From contig NC_134569.1 of assembly GCF_050947875.1 (NCBI RefSeq), forward strand, positions 20,745,631 to 20,809,630: 64,000 bases of DNA, written 5' to 3'. A program made the position numbers and the translations under genes. Each line of letters starts with the position of its first letter. Position 1 is the stretch's first letter. The notes under the pieces were generated by a model. That model was not told where the DNA came from and did no database searches. It saw only the letters and a program-made list of their open reading frames with translations. This document shows, in pieces, positions 34,303 to 43,795 of the stretch. The stretch comes from Dermacentor variabilis. Its lineage: Eukaryota; Arthropoda; Arachnida; Ixodida; Ixodidae.

Positions 34303-34555
34303 TATGGCACGTTAGAGTGGCATTGGCGTAGCGCTGCTAAGCTCGAGAGCACGGGATCAAATCCCAGCCGCGACGGCCGCATTTGGATGTGGGCGAAATG
34401 CAAAACCACCCGTTTACCGTGCATTAGGTGCACGTTAAAGAACGCCAGGTGGTCAAAGTTAATCCAGAGTCCCCAACCAAGGCGTGCCTCAATATGATAT
34501 GATGGTTTCGGCACGTAGAACTTCAGAATTAAATTAAATTAAATTAATTAGCTTA
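34303..34555 (+). repeat. tRNA-derived SINE, plus strand, (AAATT)n tail
   Basis: Diverged head (GTAGCGCTGCTAAGC; B box-like GGATCAAATCCCAGC), then the conserved body GGTGCACGTTAAAGAACGCC, the end TTTCGGCACGTAGAACTTC, and an (AAATT)n tail. Same family as 2995-3228. Confidence 0.85.
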
Positions 34556-34759
34556 CTTTTCTTATCTTTCGCAGTAAATGCGGTATGCAGACTATGTTCC
34601 TGACTGCACATTAAGAAATGAAACGGGTGCCACTCATAATGACATCAGAGAGGATGCGAGTTAGGTGTGCATGCGTGCTTTAATATGGCGACATGCACCG
34701 CAATGACATGAGCAAGAGCGCCTCCTATAGAACGCCTGCAGGAAATGCATATAGTAGTG

Positions 34760-34878
34760 TGAGCAAAATGAGAACAAGGTAACAGCGGGAGTCAACGTTT
34801 CGACAAGTGGACTTGAAAAAGACAAGTCCACTTCTCGAAACGGTGACTCCCGCTTTTATTTTGTTCTCATTTTGCTCA
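34760..34878. repeat. 119-bp palindrome
   Basis: The arms 34760-34815 and 34823-34878 (TGAGCAAAATGAGAACAA...GACTTG) are reverse complements with about six mismatches and a 7-nt loop. The inner text CGACAAGTGGACTTG is the closest-matching part. No obvious head motif precedes it. Same architecture class as 1676 and 33736. Confidence 0.85.
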
Positions 34879-36990
34879 TCGTCTTGAATTTCCATCTCCC
34901 GCCTTCGCCGTGTTTTCCTTGGATATAGTAGCGTGGCAACACGATCAACTGAGCGTAAAAGCGGCGCTCAATACGCGGTTCCCAATTTGGAGGTCCCCGG
35001 GAATAGACCATCGGGCAAGACGGGATGCAGTAGCCGAGGCGCGCAGTTTCTCACAGCTGCATGTGAAAGTCTGCGAACGGACGCAGTCAGGTCGTTCGGT
35101 CTTTGTCAGCGCGAGGCCAGCGTGAGAGTAGCGTTAATTCCTCGTCGGCAGCGTGTAGCCGGCTGTTGCATCGCGCCGGCCAGTCCGGACCGTCTTTGTG
35201 TACAGGAGCGCGTGCGATCGGTCACCATCCATCGCTCGCGTAACGGAGCGTGTAGGCTCTTCCCGCGCACAAGCGGGGCTTTTGTGCAGACCGCGTGATT
35301 AGTTACGGGCTGTCTTGTTCATCACCGCTAACAAACAGGCTAAGTGAATTCCTGTGCGGGCCGCGTCTCTCGCCGGAAAGGCCGCGCGGAGCCATACGAC
35401 CCCTCGCACTCCCTTCCTTCTCACGACGCGGTCGGACCGCGCTCGGCGACCCCGGCCGGCGTCACGGTTCGCCCAGCCCAGATGAGCGCGCGCGGTGTAC
35501 GCGTAACAATAGGCGCGCGCGTTTCAAGCCGCACAACACGGAACTCGGAGACCTCATACCGGGACACAATTTTCCCCATACCACGCAAGAAAGCACGGGG
35601 TCCCAAATTCGTTCCCGCGCATCCACGCCCACCTTCCACGTGCGGTCCGGAACGGCAGCGGCCGCGCAATCGCCTCCCGCAGGCGCGCTCGTTTCTCCTC
35701 TGCCGAGTTGATCCGTTCGTCTCACAATCCAGAGAGCGGAACTGTACATACACCGCGCCCAGTACATGGGGCGCGGTGTCTTTATTTCCTTCTTCTTTAT
35801 TTACGTTCTCGAAGGTGGGTCCCCGGTGGCTTACCGTGCCGCCCGGCCCCCCTCAGCTCGGGAAGGTGGGCAGGAACGCTCTCTCGCCACAAAGGTATGC
35901 TCTTCGCTCGCGCAGCGACAGCTTCTCCGCTAACATACTCGCCCTACCCTCCACCACCGCAGGCACTCGTGCAGACACACATTCGCGGCCTCCCGTTTTT
36001 ATTTAGTCACAGTCGTCCGCCCCTCCGGGTCTGTTATGATTTACAAACACGCCGTCTCTTCGCGACCTGCCACGCATGCTCCCTTCTCGCCGCGAAGTCA
36101 CCTCGTTCCGGGGCACCGAGCATGCGGTGTTCGTGCGCCTGGCCCTGAAGGCCTAGGAGCAACGCACGGCGACGATAAACAAGTCGTAGGTTGAATAACG
36201 CACTCGTGTTTGGGGAGAGCGGGGCCCTCGATATAAAAACGCGACCCGCCCATATACCCACCACCCACCGCGAATACTAGGAGGTGGTAGCGTGGTGGAC
36301 CGAGGCGAACGAGCTTGTGGCAACGGCTCAGCTGTGTATTCCGCATTGCATCTTAATACTTTTGCGACTACACAACGCGGCACAGGAATTCCCGGAACCG
36401 CCGCATTGTGCCTATTCCCCGCGAAGTGGAGAGTGTTCTTTCTATATTTGTGTCTGTGCGGACGGCTTAATAGCGGCGGGGATCAAATGCGTGCCGGCTG
36501 CCAATGTCGGTACGTGGGCGGCTGGAAAAGAGACGTTAACACCGCACGCCACATGTCCTGGTAGGCTGCCCATGGGCTTTCAATTTAGTTCGATTTCTCT
36601 TTGCTTTGTTCCGTTTTTCTGCTTCTTTTGTTGAGTAAAGATCCACGCAAATTCGCCGCATACTCGAATCATACGTATAACTGTATTGAATGCCTACTCC
36701 TGCTGAAAAGGGATTGCCGTAGGTGACGGTATAACTGGAGATTGCTGCCTGAACGTCTCCTTGTTGCGAATTTTTTTTTTTAAATTACAGTAGTTGGGAA
36801 ACGAAAACAGAAAAAAAAATGAGAGAAAAAGAAGAAACGGCGGAAATGCATCTTTCTGTAGACCGAGTGCTATCACAAGAAGCCAACAAACAATGACACC
36901 AAGGATATCATAGGGGAAATTCCTTGTACTTCTTTATTGAATTAAAGATATGATAAATAAATGTAAATGAGAGTGGATGAAAAAACAACT
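34879..36990. other. GC-rich, CpG-rich gene-free region with TATA-like site
   Basis: Positions about 34950-36560 are GC- and CpG-rich with long chance-open frames (for example 35344-36006) that carry no motif and are Arg/Pro-rich. TATAAAAA at 36232-36239 could be a core promoter on the plus strand, but no downstream gene was recognised. A perfect 11-bp stem (ACACCGCGCCC, 8-nt loop) lies at 35750-35779. It may be a CpG island or an unidentified GC-rich repeat. Confidence 0.3.
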
Positions 36991-37062
36991 GGAAGCAGAT
37001 GGGATACGAACCCACGTCATGACATACGCGTGCGATGCTCTTACCAATTGAGCTACCGCGGC
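36991..37062 (-). pseudogene. Pseudo-tRNA or SINE tRNA head
   Basis: A 72-nt tRNA-like segment on the minus strand. The D arm GCTC...GAGC is perfect and the T arm GTGGG-TTCGTAT-CCCAT is paired. The acceptor pairs 5 of 7, the anticodon stem is broken (TCGCA/GTCAT), and position 33 is G instead of the invariant T. A working tRNA is unlikely. Confidence 0.7.
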
Positions 37063-38539
37063 GCCGAGTGCCTAATATATACCTAGTGTGTCAAATGCGG
37101 CAAGCAGGAAAGAAAAACAGTCGGTGAAGAAAATCAGGGCGCGCTTCTTCCACAGACGCGATGTCATGCCGAATACGCGGGTTTTCGCGAGAACGCCGAC
37201 GCTAAATAGCGTAAGGTTAAGTCAATTAATAAGACCACCTGGTGACGCCGACAACTTGCGACTTTTCTCGTGCCGCTGAAACGCTCAAGTGTCCGCACTG
37301 TGCGAGCGACTCGCGGTGTTCGCAGCCAGAGCCTTCAGGGACTTCCTGGCACGCAAACCACCGCAACTCCTCTTTTAGAAACAAGTCGGATTCAAACTTG
37401 GACCAACGGTAGATACATAAAGGTATAAGCGCTGTGCGAAAGGTATGAAAAGGTCAACAGAAATTGTAACGCCTTCACAACGGTGCCCATGCTAATCGTG
37501 TGCATAAACGAATTAGCGGTAGGAGCGTTTGTTGGTTTGATTAATTAATTAATTAATTGATTGATTGAAATGTTCGTCGTCCTCCATATAAAATGCGCCA
37601 CGCCACAGGTCTCACCAACGGCATCTTCATTATTACAGGTTGCACATAGATCAGTGATGCGAACAAAGCATCGCAATAAATAAATTCTCCTCCTCCTCGT
37701 CCACCTCGTCCTCCTCAGACAGTTTATAGGAAAGGCGCGTTCGAAAGCGAGCGAAAATTCCATTTTTCCACGAGATCTCATCTAAGACACCCAATAATTT
37801 TCTCCTCAATAGTTCAACAACTTTCTCGTCTTGACACGAAACGAAATGTGATCTTTCGATCACGTTCGCCATCATGAGTAGTGCCGAATAAGCCGTTCTG
37901 TGCTCCTCAATGCTAAAGCACGATCGAGTGCGCGATCTACGCCGGAGCACGGCACGCCATCCCTTGTTCCCTCCTTTTGTCTGCTTCCCTATGGATGCCC
38001 ACGTCAGTACGCAAATTCACACAATGCACAAACTTCTCGAAATGCAGAAGCAGCAACGTTCCCTTTCTCATTCAAATCGACTGAATGGCGCCGGAAAAGC
38101 GCCCCTGTTATGCGTCGGTTCTCTAAGAGGGGGGCTGGGGACAAAATATTATGAACTTTATCAGGGGCTGCTCAGCGGCGCGCACTCCTGCAGGCATTGT
38201 GATAAGCCTCTCCACAGATGCTCCTTCACGAGCCGCGATCATAACCGACGGAGTGCGCAAATGTACTGCCACATCATACGGAGAGACAGCTGACGTGAGC
38301 GGGCCTCAGAGCTCGTTGCGCAAGGGAGGGTGGTTGGTCATCCTTAGTGAAATGGCACAACCATTGGCACAACCAACCTCTAGGGCATAGGCCAGGAATC
38401 GGACGGTAGGAGGGGTCAAGGAGGTTCTTACTTTCTTTTTTTGGTACTGTAATCCTTAGCAGGCCTTTACAGGAGTGAGCAACAGGTACAGAGGTGGAAC
38501 ATTTAACAAAACGTATGCAAAAACACAAAGAACAGTTAC
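37063..38539. other. Gene-free stretch
   Basis: No gene recognised. (ATTA)n at about 37540-37560, and a (CTC)n-like block at about 37686-37720 after AATAAATAAATT that resembles a LINE 3' tail. Confidence 0.45.
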
Positions 38540-38541
38540 TA

Positions 38542-39634
38542 CAGTGAACTCTCACTTGAGTGAACTTCAAGGGACCGAAGGAAATAGTTCACTTAACTGA
38601 AAGTTCACTAAACTGAATATTCACTAGACCAACATAAGACATGGCATACAGAGTCAAAAGTCTGAAGTGCAATTCATGGAGCAAAAGATATGGCATCCAT
38701 AGTGTTAGAAATGTGTGAAATTGAATTTGTACATATCAACAAGCACAAGGTTCATAACAGTTATAATGCTGCCTTTCTCACTTAGAAAAAAATCTGTAAC
38801 CTTCTTCTGCACTTGTACTGTTAAAGCACAGGAAGTAACGAAACTGTCCAAAGAGTCAATGTTTTTGTACACTTCTTCCGGCACAGCTTGCTGTTGAGAC
38901 ACAAAGTCTCTCAACTTTTCAATGTACCCTACAACCTCAGCTACAACCTCATCCCTCCAGGTTCTCGCTGCCTCTTGGTCGGCATCCTTGCTTTCGCCGC
39001 AAATGCCAAAATCGTGTAAGCCATCGACTGCTTGCTTCGAACCCGCGAACGTCCACAAGAAGAGAAAATTCCTTCGCTTTGCCCTGTATTATCGGGCCGG
39101 ACACTGGAATGTTTTGATATCGTAGGTCGCGAAGCCATACCGCAACGGCATCGTCCACTTCTTTGAAGTACCCCGTGCAGAGTCGTTTCCTGGCGGGATT
39201 CATCGAAGTTTCTCTTTCAAGCTTCGATTTTTGTTTCACGATCGTTGACAACGTCGACGGTGCAATTGCATAGTCCTTTGCAAGGTCCACTTGCCTTTGA
39301 CCGTTGTCCAGGCGCTGAAGGATTTCCAGCTTGTCCGAGAGAGACAACCGCTTCCGTTTCGTCACACTCATCTCGAAAGTGGGTACGCGAATTGCCGTTG
39401 TTACGTAAAACTGGAAGGCTGAACGGAGCCGATGAAAAACACCCCACGTGTGTTGTAAAAAGGAGCCTTGGTTCTCTGAGTGAGTTCGTTAAACCGAAAT
39501 ATTGACTGTTCCGAAATTTGTTTAAGTGAAACATTTTTGCATAGACTCTATAAAAAAACTGCCGGGAATTTTTAAAAAGTTCGTTATTCTGAAATATTCG
39601 ATAAACCGACGTTCGTACAACTGAGAGTTTACTG
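38542..39634 (-). mobile_element. Tigger/pogo-like DNA transposon, internally deleted
   Basis: Terminal inverted repeats CAGTGAACTCTCACTTGAG and (complement) GAGAGTTTACTG are flanked by TA (38540-38541 and 39635-39636), the pogo/Tc1-mariner target. The subterminal text repeats phrases of the type AGTTCACT. It encodes a CENP-B/Tigger-type transposase remnant on the minus strand. At 1093 bp it is about half the usual autonomous Tigger length. Confidence 0.9.
38705..39371 (-). pseudogene. Tigger-like transposase remnant (DDE domain lost)
   Basis: ATG at 39371. N-terminal CENP-B-type helix-turn-helix (LSLSDKLEILQRLDNG, APSTLSTIVKQKSKLE), then a second DNA-binding helix region (SRWLTRFWH). The frame then shifts to a second one (38705-39058) that starts near GESKDADQEAARTWRDE and runs straight into the C-terminal tail (EVVGYIEKLRDFVSQQQ, VQKKVTDFF). 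The DDE catalytic core expected between RTW and the tail is absent, so the protein cannot be a transposase. It could at most bind the terminal repeats. One frameshift lies near 39020-39060. Confidence 0.85.
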
Positions 39635-39636
39635 TA

Positions 39637-40309
39637 CTATGCCCTAGTATTCTGGATGCAACGAGGTAAAAAAAAAATCAACATTTCGTCAAGGAAAACA
39701 AACGCAACTTTTGTACACACAGCTCTCAGTTTTACACTCATACAACATAGACATAAAAAAAGTCGGGCTCCACTCCACGCTGTGAAGGTGGTTGGCCAGC
39801 GAAGCCATGATGTCGCCTGATCCCATAGACCTATATGACGTAGTCTTGAACGATTGAGCAAATGCAATACATGAAATGAGCTTATTGCCGCTCATCGTGT
39901 TCACGCTGCTCTTCGGGAGTCCTAACTATACGTGGCCTTCTCATATTGCTATCACAAAACCGATAAAATCAATTGCTAGGCGGGTTATTCCTTTACATAT
40001 GAAAGTGTAGTGACGTCGCTCCCTGCTTCGTATGCTACAGTTGCCATTTCCCGGCAACTGCAGCTTATGCAATCGCAATTTTTACCGGGAAACGCATGCT
40101 GCGAACGCTACGGTGCTTCGTGTTGTTCGAAAGCGCCTTATCGTCTATCACGTGCTTTGGCACTTTTTTTGTGCTTTTCTTTATTGAAACGAATATTGGG
40201 ATGCGTCTTGCGCGTAATTCCAATGCAGATAAAAACTTTTCGTTTCAATTCGTGGAATGGTTTTCTGTCGACTGTTCTGTCTACTGAGACGAAGAAATAC
40301 GAAAATGAA
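39637..40309. other. Gene-free stretch
   Basis: Nothing recognisable. Confidence 0.5.
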
Positions 40310-40415
40310 ACTATGTGGTTTCACGTGCTGAAACCCCGATCTGATTATGAGGAACGCCGTAGTGGGAGACTTCGGAAATTTCGGAAAGCTGAGGTTTTGT
40401 AACGTTCACCTAAAT
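40310..40415 (-). repeat. SINE fragment (tail half only)
   Basis: GGTTTCACGTGCTGAAACCCC, GAACGCCGTAGTGGGAGAC and TAACGTTCACCTAAATCG correspond to the 3' half of the tick SINE. The tRNA head is missing. Confidence 0.75.
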
Positions 40416-41113
40416 CGCCGTAAATGCATCCCCGCATTCAACACTCATGCTATCACGCGGTAGATTGTTCCAGATTTCCACGACATAGGGGAAAAAAGAG
40501 TTTCTGAGAGTCGCAGCTTGAAATATACAACGTGATGCACTTGGTATGTGTTCTAGATGAGTACCGATAGGGTGGCAATGTTGTGGTACAACTTATACAT
40601 AAATTTCAAGAAGAAAAAACGTCTGCGTGATTTTCCAGTAAGCAGAATTTAGAGCAAAGTAAGTTGAAATCGAAGTAACAAGTGTAAATACTGAAATTAA
40701 AGAGCTATTTGGGAAATTAAAGCTTTCCGCATTTCTTCACTTCGCGCAGGCTGCTTTCTGGCTGTGAGAAACAAGTAAGCCAACAGTAAAAAAAAAAAAA
40801 AGAAAAAGACAATTAAATACCAGCTCAGTAATTGAGCCACGTACACCAGTATAACTGTTAATCCGGCCACAAAAAAGAAAGCTCACCCGATACATAGTTA
40901 AGAGGGATTCAAAGTGAACGAAGGCTGGCCTGTCAAAAGCGCTCCCTGTGGGCTTAAGAGACCGTAACGATTCTCCATCAGCGAATGACAAGCAATAAGC
41001 GAGACGCTTTGCAAAGGCGGAGGCTTAGGCAATTTGTTAGCAACATTTTAACCGTGTATGTATTTAACCGAATTGTCCTTGTCTCATTCCAGTTGGCCGC
41101 CCTGATATACCAT

Positions 41114-41115
<2 letters not shown>
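40416..41115. other. Gene-free stretch
   Basis: Nothing recognisable except an A-run near 40788-40801. Confidence 0.5.

Positions 41116-41168
<53 letters not shown>
41116..41168. repeat. (GA)n microsatellite
   Basis: About 26 GA units. Frames reading (RE)n are artefacts. Confidence 0.95.
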
Positions 41169-41172
<4 letters not shown>

Positions 41173-42715
41173 GTTCCCGCATCGATATCGCGTGGTTTCA
41201 GGGTGAGTACAACTTAAGCCTGTACACATTTTTCTATTCAGATTATTTGTTTTTTTGTTTTTATATGTAAATATATTTAAAGCTATTTTATTGAAAGACG
41301 AAATGAAAGCGGCAGTTCCCTGCAAGCTAGCAGGCAATTATTTCTTTTAGAAGTACAGAATGCTGGGCGAGTTGGTACACCACATATACTGTATTCTTCG
41401 TCAGTAATTATAACTTCCGGATGAAGGGGCAAGGCAGAGCTATTCCTACTTCGTAAAACGCAACTGATACTGGTTCTAGAAAATCACGTGCTCCTCACGT
41501 ACAGTAATGACAGCTCTGCGCAGGCGCAGATGTTTATAGCAGGGTTCTAGAAGACCGATGCGCGCGCGATGGGTGTACCACATGTGAGCTGGCACCACAC
41601 ATTTTCCAAAGCACTCAGCCTCGGCACCACATCCAAACTGCAGCACCCCTTCGCCGACCAGGCACGAATTCCGGCCCGTCAGGGACGAGAGGTGCTTGAA
41701 AACAGCCGAGCGCGGACCCACGCGCGAAACAGATAAGAAAGGAAACGCAGAGGTCTGGACGGCGGGCAGACTCCACGTGTCTGAATACTGTCTCATCAAT
41801 ACCGTGCAGCATTGCACACGCTGAAGCAGGCGTAACGCAGGTAACGAAGGGCCGCGTTTGCCAAGCTGCTCAACAGCTGCTGGCACCAGCTTTAGCTTAA
41901 ACCCTGCTGCACAGCTTTAGTGCGAGATGTATATATAAAAAAAAGTAGTATACTCACTTCCTTTCTCGCCGACGGCTGGGCGGAAGTTCTCGTCCACGAC
42001 CGTCCCTTTAAAGGTCGCTCTTCCACGTGTGGTCGTTCCAGACCTGTGTGGCTTCCCCTTCAAGCAGACAGCTGCGGTCGTACGCGTCGCCAGAGATCTT
42101 AAACGTGCCTTGGACAGTCACACGTGCGCCTATAGCACACCCCGAGGACGAACGGACATTGAGACGTTCGGTTTTATGTAACGCCGAGAGACACGTCCTC
42201 CCCACACCATGTCCGAAGCGCATAATAAACAAACAAGAAGCCAGGTGGACGGCTTGCCCTACGTCTCCACCATTACGTAGACGTCCTTCGTGCAGCTGCC
42301 ATACTAAACGAGGGATCAAAGCAGGAGCTTTACCACGAGGCCAGGCTAAAGTCTTTTAGAGAGAAACGAAAATAAAGAAATACTCGTTCGTCGGGTTGCT
42401 CCAACCTGCTTTACAATAATATGACACTGGAGTGCTCTGACGTTCGAGAACTTGCTCGAGATTGTGGTCAAGACAGGCGACGCTCTGACAAAGAGGTAAG
42501 CAAGGAGGGTTGTGGATTCGCGAGATGCTGCTGCTGATTCGCTGGTCCTAACACCTCTCGTCTGGCATTCCCAGGATCGACGCCATTGTTGTCAACTCCT
42601 TGTTCCCCAGCATGCTTTTTTCCCCGCGTTTACATTGAAGTCGTCCGTGACTACAGTATGCTGAGTTTCCACCTTTCTTATTGGTAATTCAACATCTTAA
42701 TAAAACTGTTCTATA
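41169..42715. other. No named gene; weak exon-like signals
   Basis: A head-like motif GGGCGAGTTGGTA lies at 41365-41377 with no hairpin. On the minus strand 42319-41965 reads as coding-like text (GARVTVQGTFKISGD, then GTVVDENFRPAVGEKG after a frame break) ending at a donor-like GTGAGTATAC. On the plus strand GAG/GTAAGC (42496) and TTCCCAG (42574) could bound a 79-nt intron before AATAAA at 42699-42704. No protein family was recognised. Confidence 0.25.
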
Positions 42716-42726
42716 CTCACGCCATG

Positions 42727-43051
42727 TATCCGGGCACCTACGGGCGAGACTGCAAGTTCTGCCCGCCGGACACGCCCAACACTTTGCGCCATATGGTGCT
42801 GGAGTGCAGAAATAACCGTGAAGTACCACTGTCATCATCACCGCCAGGCGATAACATGCAGGAAGAAGCGGATGCAGAGGAAGAATCGGAAGACCAGTGG
42901 GAGGCTCTGCTGGTGACGCAAGACCCTGACAACCAGCTACGGTTGGTGAACAGGGCTCGGGCGGCGGCAGCGAGCCATGGCTACCTGGACTGAGGAGGCC
43001 ACCCACCTTAGGGCTCAAGAAGCCTGGTCTAGCAATAAAGTTTATTTCTCT
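42727..43051 (+). mobile_element. 5'-truncated LINE 3' end, (TC)n tail
   Basis: It encodes a Cys/His knuckle (CKFCPPDTPNTLRHMVLEC) and an acidic, Ala-rich C-terminus ending at TGA 42991-42993. A short 3' UTR ends CAATAAAGTTTATTTCTCTC. CTCACGCCATG (42716-42726) and CTCACTCCATG (43052-43062) are a probable TSD (10 of 11). The only ATG of the frame lies in the target site, so it is not an original start. Confidence 0.8.
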
Positions 43052-43129
43052 CTCACTCCATGGCGATGGCTGGAGGTTAGAGCGTAGGCTCTTACTGCCT
43101 TTAATCTATATCTCCTATTTAGCTTTATT

Positions 43130-43465
43130 ACGACGACTGCTACCATCTCAATAATGCTAGAATTCATCAATGTTGCCCCCTATGTCCTAATGGATTAGAA
43201 ATTCTACCCCATATTCTCTTATATGGAACACCTCTGTGGCAGAGGACGAGACCATTAGTCAGGACTGCGCAAGCCTGTCCAGTTCCTCTAACCTCACTAA
43301 GGCCAATAATATCCCAGACAATGCCTAATAATTTCCCAACGAGCCCTGTAGAGCTAACCTCACCCGAGACGGTTCGCGTGTTAAACATTGCCAGGTACAA
43401 TTTCCAGTGGCGGCCTTCCCAGATCCAGAGATTCTTAGCTCTCTCTGCGTCGCAGGTCTGACCGC
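43130..43465 (+). mobile_element. LINE C-terminal fragment
   Basis: A plus frame with CPLCPNGLEILPHIL resembles the Cys/His knuckle of RNase H-type LINEs, followed by about 60 residues to a stop near 43460. Assigned by resemblance to the other knuckles in the window. No tail or TSD was found. Confidence 0.45.
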
Positions 43466-43689
43466 CGCTTTAGTCAGTTGCTCCGTAGTCGCTGGGGAAT
43501 AAGGACCACGGGGTAATTGAAAGATTCATGAGGGAGGTAGTGGCCGGATACTGCACATAGGAGGCCAGTTCCTGTCCTGGTGAGGGAGTGTCTTTGTGGG
43601 AGGTTAATGGGCCTTCTTAATCTGGTTGCGGCTGGACTAGTATAGTCCCATCGGCTCCCATTTTTTTTTTTTGTGCCGGTGTCAGGCGC

Positions 43690-43795
43690 CACTTAAAGCC
43701 TGAAAGTGTAGTGGCCTGCACGAGGATTCGAGCTTCCAACCTTAACATTATAAACCCGGTTTTGTACCTCTGCTCCACGCCACTACTACCGTTAC
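43690..43795 (-). repeat. Possible tRNA-like SINE head
   Basis: On the minus strand an A box-like TAGTGGCGTGGAGC and a B box-like GCTCGAATCC are about 50 nt apart, followed by a body with an A-run (plus T-run near 43661-43672). It belongs to a different family from the main SINE. Confidence 0.35.

Noticed and set aside
35344..36006. 220-codon plus-strand frame as a gene
   Set aside because: It is Arg/Pro/Ser-rich and lies in CpG-rich DNA where stops are rare. Overlapping frames are equally open.
36991..37062. Functional tRNA gene
   Set aside because: The anticodon stem is unpaired, position 33 is not T, and the acceptor has mismatches, so it is called a pseudo-tRNA or SINE head.
42727..42993. 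Stand-alone 89-codon zinc-knuckle gene
   Set aside because: Its ATG lies in the target-site duplication, and the rest matches the LINE C-terminal pattern.
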